41,660 nt of DNA, from positions 1 through 41,660 of the forward strand of contig NZ_BAFR01000103.1 in the NCBI RefSeq assembly GCF_000308435.1, in the 5' to 3' direction. Position 1 is the stretch's first letter. Each line of letters opens with the position of its first letter. The translations under genes were made by a program, and so were the position numbers. Below the pieces are notes generated by a model. The model saw nothing but the letters and a program-made list of their open reading frames with translations. It was not told where the DNA came from and did not search any database. Shown piece after piece: positions 24,294 to 32,797 of this stretch. Source of the stretch: Nocardia araoensis NBRC 100135. GTDB lineage: Bacteria; Actinomycetota; Actinomycetes; Mycobacteriales; Mycobacteriaceae.

Positions 24294-24785
24294 ATGACCG
24301 ACGACGTGGCTGCCGCCTCGACGGCCGATCCCGAATTGCTCGATGTCCCGGAGGTGACCACGGCGGTTGTCCGCGACCGTGTCGCGGCCGCGGGATTGCG
24401 CGACTTCTTCGACCGGTCGTTCCGGATCCTGCCGGAGGTCATCGCCGGTCAAGGCGCGGCGATCGAGGGGCCGGCATTCTGCGTGTATCGGAAGGACTCC
24501 GATGCCGCGCTGGATCTGGAGGTGGGCTTCGCGGTCGATCGGTGTCTGCGCCCGGAGCGCGATGTCGAAGCCGGTTGCCTGCCCGCGGGCCGCGTGGCCA
24601 GGATCGTGCACGCCGGTGGGTTCGACGGATTGGCTGCCGCGTGGGAGCGGCTCGAGTCCTGGATCGTTGGGCAGGGACTCACCGCGGGGCCGTTGCGCTG
24701 GGAGGTCTACCTGACCCGGCCTGCTCCGGACATGGACCCGGCGGAATTGCGCACCGAGCTGAACTGGCCGGTGGCGGCGCGATGA
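24294..24785 (+). CDS. GyrI-like effector-binding domain protein
   Basis: A 163-aa single-domain protein of the GyrI-like/SOUL-related small-molecule-binding fold. Evidence: the repeated alpha/beta pattern with 'GAAIEGPAFCVYRK' in the first half, 'AGCLPAGRVARIVHAGGFDG' (the typical 'lpaG.va...h.G.y..l' motif), 'AAWERLESWIVGQGL', and the ending 'RWEVYLTRP' with an acidic/hydrophobic tail ('LRTELNWPV'). Free-standing proteins of this type bind small hydrophobic or cationic ligands; some hydrolyse or sequester drugs. The ATG at 24294 has AAGGAG just upstream. It is divergent from the TetR gene (about 215 bp between starts), so the TetR protein may regulate it and it may bind the same ligand. Confidence 0.72.
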   Translation: MTDDVAAASTADPELLDVPEVTTAVVRDRVAAAGLRDFFDRSFRILPEVIAGQGAAIEGPAFCVYRKDSDAALDLEVGFAVDRCLRPERDVEAGCLPAGRVARIVHAGGFDGLAAAWERLESWIVGQGLTAGPLRWEVYLTRPAPDMDPAELRTELNWPVAAR

Positions 24786-24819
24786 TCCCGCACGCCGACC
24801 GGCTTCCCGGTCGCGGGCT

Positions 24820-24972
24820 TCACGTATCGGGGTCTTCGTCTCGGCCGGTTCGTGGCCCTGGACCCGCCAGATTGCCCGCGTTCGCGGATCGGCCGTCGCG
24901 TGTGCTGTTTTCTGGCGCATCCGAGGTTTCGGGCGAGTCGTCCTTGTCGGCGGTGTCGTGGGGCTGATTCAT
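24820..24972 (-). CDS. Small acidic, disordered 50-aa protein
   Basis: A short minus-strand gene supported mainly by its ribosome site: TGAGGAG lies eight bases before the ATG at 24972, one of the best in this window. The product begins 'NQPHDTADKDDSPETSDAPE' after the initiator Met and ends 'GRDEDPDT'. It is very acidic, rich in D, S, P, G and N, without hydrophobic segments, so probably intrinsically disordered. Codons are mostly GC-ending. No family is recognised. It lies between the GyrI-like gene (convergent, 34 bp between stops) and a TetR gene on the same strand 122 bp upstream. It may be an unannotated small regulatory or linker protein. Coding status is moderately supported only. Confidence 0.5.
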   Translation of the reverse strand: MNQPHDTADKDDSPETSDAPENSTRDGRSANAGNLAGPGPRTGRDEDPDT

Positions 24973-25094
24973 GACCGCTTCTCCTCAGGGCGTGTCGACG
25001 CCGATGTCTCGTTCGGGGGTAGCTATCGCGGATCGGCCTACCCGCGGGCGCGCAGGACAAACCGAGGCGAGGCAATCCCGCGGGTGCGGCCCCA

Positions 25095-25733
25095 CTACGT
25101 GGCGTCCGTCGAACGCGGGCCGATGAACGCGCCTGCGTGGGCCGCGAGCGCGGCGCAGGCGGCCGCTTGCTCAGGGAGGCTCGGGTCGGGCGGGGTGCGC
25201 AGCAGCACCAACTCGTGGTAGAGCGGCGCGGTGGCGGCTATCAGCAGGGCGCGTGCGTCGACTCGCGGCGGCAGTTCCCCGCGCCGGATCGCTCGCTGGA
25301 CGATGACCTCGCACTGGCGGTACCGCTGCTCCCATAAACGCCGCAGGGCTCGGGCGGCCTCTTCGGAGCGGAACGAGACCGCGATCAGCGCCGCCGCGAT
25401 CGAGGGCTGCTCGCTCAGGGAATCCTGAATCTCCTGGTTGAGCGCCGCGAGGTCGCCGCGAAGGGAACCGGTGTCGCGGGGGCGCCAGTCCTGGTCGCTC
25501 GCCGCGTCGAAGACGTCGGAGAGCAGCCCGCCGACATCGTGCCAGCGGCGATACACCGTGGTGCGGTGCACCCCCGCGCGAGCGGCGACCGTGTCCACGG
25601 TGAGCGCGTCGTAACCGTGCTCGGTCAGCTCCGCGCGGACCGCTTCGAGAACCTGGTCGCGGATGCGGGCGGTCCGGCCACCCGGTCGCGGCACGGGTCG
25701 CCCGGAAGCGTCCGGTGCGGATGGGGAGTTCAT
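25095..25733 (-). CDS. TetR/AcrR-family transcriptional regulator
   Basis: A 212-aa TetR regulator with a basic, proline-rich N-terminal tail. The HTH is at ~26-70: 'VLEAVRAELTEHGYDALTVD', 'VAARAGVHRTTVYRRWHDVG'. The C-terminal domain includes 'RALLIAATAPLYHELVLLRT', typical of the TetR_C_11/33 type that follows YRRW-type HTHs. The ATG at 25733 is divergent from a CatB-type acetyltransferase gene with only 80 bp between starts, the classic regulator/resistance-gene layout. It most likely represses that acetyltransferase and itself through the imperfect palindrome at 25782-25797. The ligand is unknown but may be the antibiotic-like substrate of the enzyme. Confidence 0.9.
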   Translation of the reverse strand: MNSPSAPDASGRPVPRPGGRTARIRDQVLEAVRAELTEHGYDALTVDTVAARAGVHRTTVYRRWHDVGGLLSDVFDAASDQDWRPRDTGSLRGDLAALNQEIQDSLSEQPSIAAALIAVSFRSEEAARALRRLWEQRYRQCEVIVQRAIRRGELPPRVDARALLIAATAPLYHELVLLRTPPDPSLPEQAAACAALAAHAGAFIGPRSTDAT

Positions 25734-25781
25734 CGTCGGTAATCCGGTTGCTCGAGGGAACAGGCTGTGCCAGCATCCTAA

Positions 25782-25797
25782 TGCAACAGTCGTCGCA
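25782..25797. promoter_or_regulatory. Imperfect palindrome between TetR and acetyltransferase genes
   Basis: TGCAAC-N4-GTCGCA: five of six arm positions pair. It sits in the 80-bp divergent gap, 16 bp before the acetyltransferase start, where a TetR dimer would block the rightward promoter. Confidence 0.45.
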
Positions 25798-25813
25798 CTA
25801 GTGAGGTTTGCCG

Positions 25814-26464
25814 ATGCCCGCGCCCCTTCCCGCGGACCCGACCGTGCTCCATCCCATGCCGGGACAGCCGCGTGTGGTGCTGCTGAAACCGCTCGTCACC
25901 TCGCCGCTGATCGAGGTCGGTGAGTTCTCCTACTACGACGACCCGGACGATGCGACCGCGTTCGAGACCCGCAACGTGCTGTATCACTACGGACCGGAGA
26001 AGCTGATCATCGGGAAGTTCTGCGCGATCGGCACGGGAGTGCGGTTCATCATGAACGGCGCGAACCACCGGATGGACGGCCCGTCGACCTTTCCGTTCCC
26101 CACCATGGGCGGCTCGTGGTCGGACCACTTCGATCTGCTCACCGGTTTGCCGAACCGGGGTGACACCGTTGTCGGCAACGACGTGTGGTTCGGCTACGGC
26201 GTAACGGTGCTGCCCAGCGTGCGGATCGGCCACGGCGCGATCATCGGCGCGGGCGCCGTGGTCACCGGCGATGTGCCCGACTACGGCGTCGTGGGCGGCA
26301 ATCCGGCGCGCCTCATCCGCACCCGCTACGACGATCGGGACATCGCCCGGCTGCTGACGGTGGCCTGGTGGCACTGGCCGCTGGAGCACATCACCGAACA
26401 CGTGCGGACGATCATGTCGGGCAGCATCGCCGAGTTGGAAGCCGTCGCGCCGCACACCGCGTGA
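25814..26464 (+). CDS. CatB-related O-acetyltransferase (xenobiotic acetyltransferase, left-handed beta-helix)
   Basis: A 216-aa hexapeptide-repeat acetyltransferase of the VatD/CatB group, which acetylates hydroxyls of streptogramin A, chloramphenicol and related compounds. Diagnostic features are 'NVLYHYGPEKLIIGKFCAIG' at ~54-73, the catalytic-type histidine His85 in 'MNGANHRMDG', the insertion loop 'TFPFPTMGGSW', and the helix coils 'GNDVWFGYGVTVLPSVRIGHGA' shortened here to its core 'VRIGHGAIIGAGAVVTGDVP'. The ending 'VVGGNPARLIRTRY' is also diagnostic. The ATG at 25814 has GAGG seven bases upstream; a TTG at 25808 is the alternative. The enzyme probably gives resistance to, or detoxifies, a hydroxylated compound. 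It is divergent from, and likely controlled by, the TetR gene at 25095-25733. Confidence 0.9.
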   Translation: MPAPLPADPTVLHPMPGQPRVVLLKPLVTSPLIEVGEFSYYDDPDDATAFETRNVLYHYGPEKLIIGKFCAIGTGVRFIMNGANHRMDGPSTFPFPTMGGSWSDHFDLLTGLPNRGDTVVGNDVWFGYGVTVLPSVRIGHGAIIGAGAVVTGDVPDYGVVGGNPARLIRTRYDDRDIARLLTVAWWHWPLEHITEHVRTIMSGSIAELEAVAPHTA

Positions 26465-26611
26465 GGCCGAAGTCGCCCGCCGCTCGGCGCGACTGCGTGC
26501 CGACGCGCGAACCGAGGGCGGCGCCATGCGAGCCGCCGACCTCATAGAGGACCTGCTGGACCGAGATCTACCCGCTACGGAAAAGGTGTCGCTCCCGCAC
26601 GGAGTAACGAG

Positions 26612-27238
26612 CTACAGGCCCAGCAGCGTTTCCGCGACCTTTTCCATGGCGTCGCGATACTCCGCACGGCTGGATTCGTCGGCGGTCCGCCGCGCGAGGA
26701 CGCCCGCGGTGAGGGTGTAGCCGATGGTTTCCGCGATCACCCGCGGCGTCGTCACCGGGGTGATGCGGCCCGCGTCGAGTTGGCGCTGGAGATATCGGGT
26801 GAAGCGGCGGATCGGCCGTTCGGTGATCTCCTCGGCCAGCGCCGCCACCTTGGGGTCCACCGCCCCGCGCTCGTCGATCAGGCGTAGCAGAGGTCCCGCC
26901 GTGGCGACGGCGGTGGCGAAGGATTCGATGGTGGCGCGCAACATCGTTCGCGGATCGTCGTCCTCGATGCCCGGCTCCTGCGCGGCGAGGAAGTCGTCGC
27001 GGACCCGCTCGGCCAGCGCGAGGAAGATCTCCTCCTTGGAGGCGAAGTAGACGTACATCGTCGCGCGGGAGACACCCGCCTCCGCGGTGATGGCGGCGAC
27101 GGTGGTGTTGTCATAGCCGCGCTCGGCGAACACGCGGGCCGCGGCGTCGAGCAGATCACGGTGCCGGGAGGTGTGCGAGCGCTCCCGCGCCGCGCGTACC
27201 GACCAGGTGGACTGGGTCACGCCGATATGCTCACCCAT
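26612..27238 (-). CDS. TetR/AcrR-family regulator of the acyl-CoA carboxylase
   Basis: A TetR regulator of ~208 aa. The HTH reads 'DLLDAAARVFAERGYDNTTV' and 'ITAEAGVSRATMYVYFASKE'. The C-terminus ('ALAEEITERPIRRFTRYLQR') resembles regulators that bind acyl-CoA. The ATG at 27238 directly abuts the operator palindrome (27239-27256), implying a leaderless or very short leader mRNA; a GTG at 27220 with a weak GGTGAG nine bases upstream would remove six residues and is an equal alternative. It is divergent from the long-chain acyl-CoA carboxylase gene with 37 bp between starts, so one operator controls both. Induction by a long-chain acyl-CoA is the natural expectation. Confidence 0.9.
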   Translation of the reverse strand: MGEHIGVTQSTWSVRAARERSHTSRHRDLLDAAARVFAERGYDNTTVAAITAEAGVSRATMYVYFASKEEIFLALAERVRDDFLAAQEPGIEDDDPRTMLRATIESFATAVATAGPLLRLIDERGAVDPKVAALAEEITERPIRRFTRYLQRQLDAGRITPVTTPRVIAETIGYTLTAGVLARRTADESSRAEYRDAMEKVAETLLGL

Positions 27239-27256
27239 ATTGACGTTGATGTCAAT
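27239..27256. promoter_or_regulatory. Operator between the TetR and acyl-CoA carboxylase genes
   Basis: ATTGACGTTGATGTCAAT has perfect 6-bp arms (ATTGAC/GTCAAT), and 14 of 18 positions are symmetric overall. It fills almost half of the 37-bp gap between the divergent starts. A further GTCAA half-site follows directly at 27257-27261. It is very likely the binding site of the adjacent TetR protein. Confidence 0.75.
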
Positions 27257-27275
27257 GTCAACGAGACTGGGCGGC

Positions 27276-30200
27276 ATGCAGGTCGTCGTGGCGAACAGGG
27301 GAGAAGTAGCGGTTCGCGTGTTGCGCACCGCCCGGGAACAGGGTTGGCGCACCCTCGCGCTGCACACCGCCGAGGAGCGAGACGCGTTGCACGTGCGCTT
27401 GGCCGACGATGCGGTGTCGTTGCCCGGCGTCGGAGCCGCCGCCTACCTCGACGTCGCGGCCGTCGTCGCGGCGGCGAGGAAGGCGGGCCCCGGCGCGCTG
27501 GTGCACCCCGGCTACGGATTCCTCAGCGAGAGTGCGGAATTCGCGAAGGCGTGTGCGGCGGCCGAACTCGTGTTCGTCGGTCCGTCGCCCGAAGCGCTCG
27601 AGATCTTCGGCGACAAGACCGCGGCCCGCGCGGCGGCCGAGCGCGCGGAGTTCCCGGTGATCCCGGCGACCCGCCGGGACGCGGACCTCGCCGAGGTGCG
27701 GGCCCTGCTCACCGCGCATCCCGCCGGGGTGATGGTGAAGGCCGCCGCGGGCGGTGGCGGACGCGGTATGCGGGCGGTCCGCGACGCGGCGCATCTTGCG
27801 GAGGTGTTCGAGCGCTGCCGCGCGGAGGCGCTGGCCGGGTTCGGTGACGACGCGGTCTACGCGGAGGTGCTGGTCACCGGTGCGCGCCACATCGAGGTCC
27901 AGATCGTCGCCGACGGCGCGTCGGCGGCGGCCGTCGGCGATCGCGATTGCAGTGTGCAGCGCAGGCAGCAGAAACTGCTCGAGATCGCGCCTGCCCCGGA
28001 GTTGTCCGCGCGATTGCGGGAGCGGTTGCATCAGTGGGCGGTCCGGCTCGCCGAATCCGTCGGCTGCCGCGGTGTCCTCACCGTCGAATTCCTGGCCCGC
28101 GGCGACGAGGCATGGTTTCTCGAGGTCAACCCGCGGCTGCAGGTCGAGCACACCGTCACCGAAGCCGTCCTGGGCATCGATCTGGTGGCGATGCAATGCG
28201 ATCTCGCTCGCGGCGCCACGCTGGCCGATCTGGCGCTGCCCGACCCCGGTTCGGCGCGCGGTTACGCCGTGCAGGCGCGCCTGAACGCCGAAACGGTCAC
28301 CGCGGGCGGCGAGGTGCTGCCCGGCACCGGCACGCTGACCCGCTTCGCGCCACCGACCGGTGTCGGCGTGCGGGTCGACACCGCCGCGTTCGCCGGGATG
28401 CGGCAGGACGCGCGCTTCGACTCGCTGCTGGCCAAGATCATCGCCTGCGGCCCGTCCCATCCGGCCGCGCTGCGCCGGTGCGCGGACGCCCTGGCCGAGA
28501 CCGTCGTGACCGGGGTGGACACCAATGTCGCCGTGCTGCGCGCGGTTCTGGCGGACCTGTCGGGCGGCCGTGTCGTCCCGACCACGTGGTTCGAGCAGCA
28601 TGTCGACGAGTTGGTCCGCCGCGCGGGGGATTTCGCCGTCGCCCTGCCCGCCGCCTCCGATCGGGCCGAGAACACGGCGGCCGCGGTGACGCTGGCAGGC
28701 GACGAGGAAGCGGTGCGGTCGCCCATGGGCGGCACGGTGGTCGCGCTCGCCGAGCCCGGCGCGGTCGTAGCGGCGGGCGGCGAGGTCGCGGTGCTCGAAG
28801 CGATGAAGATGCAGCACGTGGTACGCGCCGAACAGGACATGCGCGTGTGCCGCCACGTCGCGGAGGTCGGCGCGGTCGTCGATCCGCACGCGCCGCTGCT
28901 GATCTTCGTTCCCGCCGAGCACAATGGCGCGGTCGCGGAGCACACCGCGGTCGACCTGGACTCGGTGCGCGCCGATCTCGCCGAAGTCCACGCTCGGCAG
29001 CGCGCGGTGCTGGACGAAGCGCGGCCGGAGGCGGTCGCCAAACGCCATCGGCTCGGGCGGCGCACGGCCAGGGAGAACATCGACGACCTGGTCGACGCGG
29101 ACAGCTTCGTCGAGTACGGCGCTCTCGCGATCGCCGCCCAGCGCCTGCGCCGCAGTCCGGAGGATCTGATCGCGAACACGCCCGCGGACGGGCTGATCGC
29201 GGGCGTGGCCACCATCGACGCCGAGCGATTCGGTCCAGACCGCTCGCGCGCGGTGGTGCTGTCCTACGACTACACGGTGCTGGCGGGCACCCAAGGGATG
29301 CGCAACCACGTCAAGACCGACCGCATGCTGGAACTCGCTCGCGAACAACGGCTCCCGGTGATCTTCTTCACCGAGGGCGGCGGCGGCAGGCCGGGCGACA
29401 CCGACTATCCCGGCATCTCCGGCTTGGACGTCACCACCTTCCGTGCCATGGGCGCGCTGTCGGGCCGGGTTCCGCTGATCGGGATCGTGTCCGGACGCTG
29501 CTTCGCGGGTAACGCGGCGCTGCTGGGCATGTGCGATGTGGTGATCGCCACTCCCGACGCGAATATCGGCATGGGCGGGCCGGCCATGATCGAGGGCGGC
29601 GGCTTGGGCGTGTACGCCCCGGAGGACATCGGCCCCATCGAGGTGCAGCGCCGCAACGGCGTCGTGCACATCGTCGCCGCGGACGAGGCGGAGGCGGTCG
29701 CCACCGCGCGGCGCTATCTCGCGTACTTCCGAGGCGACATCGACGAGTGGGCCGCGCCGGACCCGCGCCTGGCGCGGCACGTGGTTCCCGAGAATCGCTT
29801 GCGCGCGTTCGATATCCGCGCCGCCATCGAAGCCGTCGCGGATGTCGGGTCGGTGCTGGAGCTGCGGCGGGACTGGGCCGCCGGTATCGTCACGGCGCTG
29901 ATCCGGGTCGAGGGACGGCCGTTCGGCTTGATCGCCAACGACTGTCACCATCACGGCGGGGCGATCGACGCTCCGGCCGCCGACAAGCTCAGCATGTTCC
30001 TGCGCCTGTGCGACGCGCACGGCCTGCCGATCGTCTCCCTCTGCGACACACCGGGTTTCATGGTGGGCCCCGACGCGGAGCAGGACGCCACGGTGACGAA
30101 GTTCAGCCGCCTGTTCATCGACTCCGCCGCGCTGTCGGTGCCGCTGGGCACCGTCATCGTGCGCAAGGGTTACGGTCTGGGCGCACAGGCCATGGCGGCG

Positions 30201-30461
30201 GGCTCGTTCCGCGCGCCCCGGTTCGTCATCGCCTGGCCGACCGGAGAGATCGGCGGCATGGGCCTGGAGGGCGCGGTCCGCCTCGGGTTCGCCAAAGAAC
30301 TGGCCGCCATCGAGGATCCGGGGGAGCGGCAGCAAGCGTTCGACAACCTGGTCCAGCTCGCCTACGCCAACGGCAAGGCCCTCACCGCCGCCACCGTCCT
30401 GGAAGTCGACGACGTCATCGATCCGGCCGACACCCGCCGCTGGATCCGCACGTTGCGCTGA
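27276..30461 (+). CDS. Single-chain biotin-dependent acyl-CoA carboxylase (long-chain acyl-CoA carboxylase type)
   Basis: A 1061-aa protein carrying all carboxylase functions on one chain. Biotin carboxylase: residues 1-~450, 'VVVANRGEVAVRVLRTA' at the N-terminus, ATP-grasp loop 'KAAAGGGGRGMRAV', and 'EVNPRLQVEHTVTE'. Biotin carrier: ~480-555, 'VLEAMKMQHVV' with biotinyl Lys511. Carboxyltransferase: ~585-1061, 'GRRTARENIDDLVD', 'GGGRPGDTDYPG', 'LCDTPGFMVGP', 'ARQAM'-like 'GAQAMAAGSF'. This order matches the single-polypeptide long-chain acyl-CoA carboxylases described from Mycobacterium avium and some proteobacteria, which accept long- as well as short-chain acyl-CoAs and form malonyl-type products. 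The ATG at 27276 aligns with the canonical first strand; a start at 27171 would overlap the operator and the TetR gene. It is divergent from its TetR regulator. Confidence 0.93.
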   Translation: MQVVVANRGEVAVRVLRTAREQGWRTLALHTAEERDALHVRLADDAVSLPGVGAAAYLDVAAVVAAARKAGPGALVHPGYGFLSESAEFAKACAAAELVFVGPSPEALEIFGDKTAARAAAERAEFPVIPATRRDADLAEVRALLTAHPAGVMVKAAAGGGGRGMRAVRDAAHLAEVFERCRAEALAGFGDDAVYAEVLVTGARHIEVQIVADGASAAAVGDRDCSVQRRQQKLLEIAPAPELSARLRERLHQWAVRLAESVGCRGVLTVEFLARGDEAWFLEVNPRLQVEHTVTEAVLGIDLVAMQCDLARGATLADLALPDPGSARGYAVQARLNAETVTAGGEVLPGTGTLTRFAPPTGVGVRVDTAAFAGMRQDARFDSLLAKIIACGPSHPAALRRCADALAETVVTGVDTNVAVLRAVLADLSGGRVVPTTWFEQHVDELVRRAGDFAVALPAASDRAENTAAAVTLAGDEEAVRSPMGGTVVALAEPGAVVAAGGEVAVLEAMKMQHVVRAEQDMRVCRHVAEVGAVVDPHAPLLIFVPAEHNGAVAEHTAVDLDSVRADLAEVHARQRAVLDEARPEAVAKRHRLGRRTARENIDDLVDADSFVEYGALAIAAQRLRRSPEDLIANTPADGLIAGVATIDAERFGPDRSRAVVLSYDYTVLAGTQGMRNHVKTDRMLELAREQRLPVIFFTEGGGGRPGDTDYPGISGLDVTTFRAMGALSGRVPLIGIVSGRCFAGNAALLGMCDVVIATPDANIGMGGPAMIEGGGLGVYAPEDIGPIEVQRRNGVVHIVAADEAEAVATARRYLAYFRGDIDEWAAPDPRLARHVVPENRLRAFDIRAAIEAVADVGSVLELRRDWAAGIVTALIRVEGRPFGLIANDCHHHGGAIDAPAADKLSMFLRLCDAHGLPIVSLCDTPGFMVGPDAEQDATVTKFSRLFIDSAALSVPLGTVIVRKGYGLGAQAMAAGSFRAPRFVIAWPTGEIGGMGLEGAVRLGFAKELAAIEDPGERQQAFDNLVQLAYANGKALTAATVLEVDDVIDPADTRRWIRTLR

Positions 30462-30476
30462 CCGGTGCCCGGAACG

Positions 30477-31640
30477 TCAGTGCACGCCGCTGAGCGCGTC
30501 GACGAGGTTGCGGGCGCGCAGGTCGAGCGCGCCCTCGACGATGTGATTGGTGACGTAGGCGAAGGCGAGACGGCGTTCGGGATCGGCGAACGCGAGACTG
30601 CCACCGCGGCCCGGATGGCCGAACGACGCGTTGCCGCCGAGTGGCAGCTCCGCGGTGGGCAGCATGTACCCCGAGGCATACCGGCCGGGCAGCATCAGCA
30701 CATGATCGGTGCCCGCTGCCTGTTCCCGGGTGGCCGCCGCGAGCGTCTCGGTGGTGAGCAGGCGCGTGCCGTCGACCTCGCCGACGAGCGCCGCGTACAG
30801 ACGGGCCAGGCCGTGGGCGGTGCCGATGCCGTTGCTCGCGGGCAGCTCCGCGGCTTGCACTGCCGGGGAGTTGAAGTCGATGTCCGCCGGGTCGGTGATC
30901 TGGAAGGCCCGATTGACCAGGGCCTGCGGATCACGCATCGCCGCGAGCAGCGGACGCAGCGACTCGGGAACGGCGTCCTCGGGCACCGCGGCCAGGTCGG
31001 GGACGGGTGCGAACACCAAGCGGCTGACGCGGGTCCGCTCGGCGGGCGGCAGGCCGATGAAGAAATCGATATCGAGTGGGCCCGCGATCTCCTCGGCGAA
31101 AAACCGGCCGGGCGTGCGACCGGACACGCGGCGGATCACTTCGCCGACCAGCCAGCCGTAGGTTCGCCCGTGGTACCCGAACGCGGTGCCGGGCGGCCAA
31201 TTCGGCGCCTGCGCGGCGAGCGCGTCCACCATCGGCGTCCAAGCCAGTGCGTCGTCCAGTGCGACGGGTTTGTCCAGCGCCGCCACGCCCGCCTGGTGCG
31301 TCAGCAGCCAGCGCACCGGGATGTCGGCCTTGCCGGCCGCCGCGAACTCCGGCCAGTAGTGGGCCACCGGCGCGTCGAGATCGAGTTCGCCCCGCTGCGC
31401 CAGCAGGTGCGCGATGGTGGCGACGACGCCTTTCGTCGCCGAATAGACCAGCTGCAGCGTGTCGCGCTGCCACGGTCGCCCGGTGTCGGGATCGGCCGTT
31501 CCGCCCCACAGATCGACCACCGGCCGCCCGTCGCGATACACGCAGACCGCCGCGCCGATATCGCCCTGCTCGGTGAAATTCTCCGCGAACGCCTCCCGTA
31601 CGGCCTCGTAACCGCCGGCGACCGTTCCCTCGATGATCAT
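30477..31640 (-). CDS. Serine beta-lactamase-fold hydrolase / esterase
   Basis: A 387-aa class C beta-lactamase-like protein of the EstB/LACTB group. The catalytic SxxK is Ser67-Ala-Thr-Lys70 in 'QLVYSATKGVVATI'. A tyrosine motif 'FGYHGRTYGWLVGEVIRR' follows near residue 155, and the third motif appears as 'FGHPGRGGS' (HxG) near 350. These proteins usually hydrolyse carboxylic esters or peptides rather than give beta-lactam resistance. There is no signal peptide, so it is probably cytosolic. The ATG at 31640 is chosen because 'GTVAGGYEAVREAFAENF' begins the family similarity; a Met four codons earlier is possible, longer starts are not. It converges on the carboxylase with 15 bp between stops and is divergent from the MEDS/HATPase gene. 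Confidence 0.9.
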   Translation of the reverse strand: MIIEGTVAGGYEAVREAFAENFTEQGDIGAAVCVYRDGRPVVDLWGGTADPDTGRPWQRDTLQLVYSATKGVVATIAHLLAQRGELDLDAPVAHYWPEFAAAGKADIPVRWLLTHQAGVAALDKPVALDDALAWTPMVDALAAQAPNWPPGTAFGYHGRTYGWLVGEVIRRVSGRTPGRFFAEEIAGPLDIDFFIGLPPAERTRVSRLVFAPVPDLAAVPEDAVPESLRPLLAAMRDPQALVNRAFQITDPADIDFNSPAVQAAELPASNGIGTAHGLARLYAALVGEVDGTRLLTTETLAAATREQAAGTDHVLMLPGRYASGYMLPTAELPLGGNASFGHPGRGGSLAFADPERRLAFAYVTNHIVEGALDLRARNLVDALSGVH

Positions 31641-31776
31641 GCGCGACAGCATGGCACGATGCCGCCGAGCCGGCATCCGGCCTGGTGACCACCATCGAGA
31701 AGTTCTTCCACCGCGATGTCCGAAAATGGTCAGTGGATTCGACGTTCCGGACGAAGCGTAATATCCTGCGCGTCCT

Positions 31777-31796
31777 GTTCGTGATGGTTCGTGATG
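31777..31796. repeat. Tandem 10-bp direct repeat, GTTCGTGATG x2
   Basis: Two perfect back-to-back copies, one helical turn apart, 23 bp upstream of the MEDS/HATPase start. It may be a regulator site on one DNA face or a small replication-slippage duplication. Confidence 0.45.
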
Positions 31797-31818
31797 GCCG
31801 ATGCGAGGTAGTGCACAC

Positions 31819-32787
31819 ATGAGCTTGCCTGGCCTTGCGTCGGCTGCTTCCGACTCGAGCGACCCATTCGTGCACCCCGCGCTGTTCTACCGCGACACGG
31901 AGGAATACCTCGCGGGCACCATCGGCTTCATTCGCCGAGGACTCGAGAACGACGAACCGGTCGCGGTAGCGGTCCCCGGTCCCAACCTGTCGCTGCTGCG
32001 CGCCGAACTGGGCTCCGACGCCGCATCGGTCAAGCTGATGGATATGACTGTCGAAGGCCGCAACCCGGGCCGCATCATTCCCGGCGTGCTTCGTGCCTTC
32101 GCCGACGAACACCCCACCGGGCGCGTGCGAATCATCGGAGAACCGATCTGGGCCGGCCGCTCGGAGCTGGAATATCCCGCGTGCGTTCAGCACGAGGCTC
32201 TGATCAACGCGGCATTCACCGGGCGGGCGGTGAGCATCCTGTGTCCCTATGACACCGAGCGTCTGTCGGCCCGAGTCTTGAACGACGCGCACGCCACCCA
32301 CCCTGTCCTCATCGACGACACCGGTCAACGAGCGAGCAGCGCCTACAATCCCGACGGCATCGTCGACTTCTACAACAGAGAACTTCCCGCACCACCCGTA
32401 ACCGCCGCCACCGTAGCCTTCGATGCGACGTCCTTCCCCCGTATCCGGCACCTGGCCATCGACTACGCCCGCGACGCAGGCATGCCCGAGCATCGCATGA
32501 TCGATCTCGAACTGGTGATCGGGGAGACCATCACCAACTCGATCGTCCACGGCGGTGGGCACGGCAGGCTGACGATGTGGACCGAGGACAACGAGCTCCG
32601 CTACCAGATCAGCGATCGAGGACACATCACCGATCCGCTCGCAGGGCGCCTGCCCGCGCAGTCCTATCGCCCAGGCGGCCGCGGACTACTACTGGTCAAC
32701 CATCTCACCGACCTCGTTCGAATCCACACCACCCCGCACGGCACCACCATCCAGCTCCACTTCGGCTTCGATCGCGATTCGCCTTGA
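31819..32787 (+). CDS. MEDS-domain plus HATPase anti-sigma-factor-type protein (RsbA-like)
   Basis: A 322-aa two-domain protein. The N-terminal ~165 residues are a MEDS (DcmR sensory) domain: 'HPALFYRDTEEYLAGTIGFI' at ~15-35 and 'VRIIGEPIWAGRSELEYPA', with 'HEALINAAF' and 'SILCPYDTERL' near 120-140. The C-terminal ~130 residues are a Bergerat-fold ATPase of the RsbW/anti-sigma type: N-box 'LVIGETITNSIVHGG', G-box 'PGGRGLLLVNHLTD'. Such RsbA proteins phosphorylate or bind anti-anti-sigma factors in partner-switching control of stress sigma factors. The ATG at 31819 has GAGG ten bases upstream; a Met six codons earlier (31801) is the alternative. It converges on a SpoIIE phosphatase, the functional opposite in such circuits. 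Confidence 0.88.
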   Translation: MSLPGLASAASDSSDPFVHPALFYRDTEEYLAGTIGFIRRGLENDEPVAVAVPGPNLSLLRAELGSDAASVKLMDMTVEGRNPGRIIPGVLRAFADEHPTGRVRIIGEPIWAGRSELEYPACVQHEALINAAFTGRAVSILCPYDTERLSARVLNDAHATHPVLIDDTGQRASSAYNPDGIVDFYNRELPAPPVTAATVAFDATSFPRIRHLAIDYARDAGMPEHRMIDLELVIGETITNSIVHGGGHGRLTMWTEDNELRYQISDRGHITDPLAGRLPAQSYRPGGRGLLLVNHLTDLVRIHTTPHGTTIQLHFGFDRDSP

Positions 32788-32797
32788 CACTCGGCCT

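Noticed and set aside
23431..25733. Prophage or integrative element carrying several TetR genes
   Set aside because: There is no integrase, attachment repeat or tRNA target; TetR density of this kind is normal for Nocardia-like genomes.
27258..30335. 1025-residue minus-strand reading frame
   Set aside because: It lies fully antisense to the acyl-CoA carboxylase, whose domains and motifs are unambiguous; composition is that of a shadow frame.
30477..31640. Beta-lactam resistance gene
   Set aside because: SxxK is present, but the third motif is HxG and there is no signal peptide; the esterase/LACTB group is a better fit.
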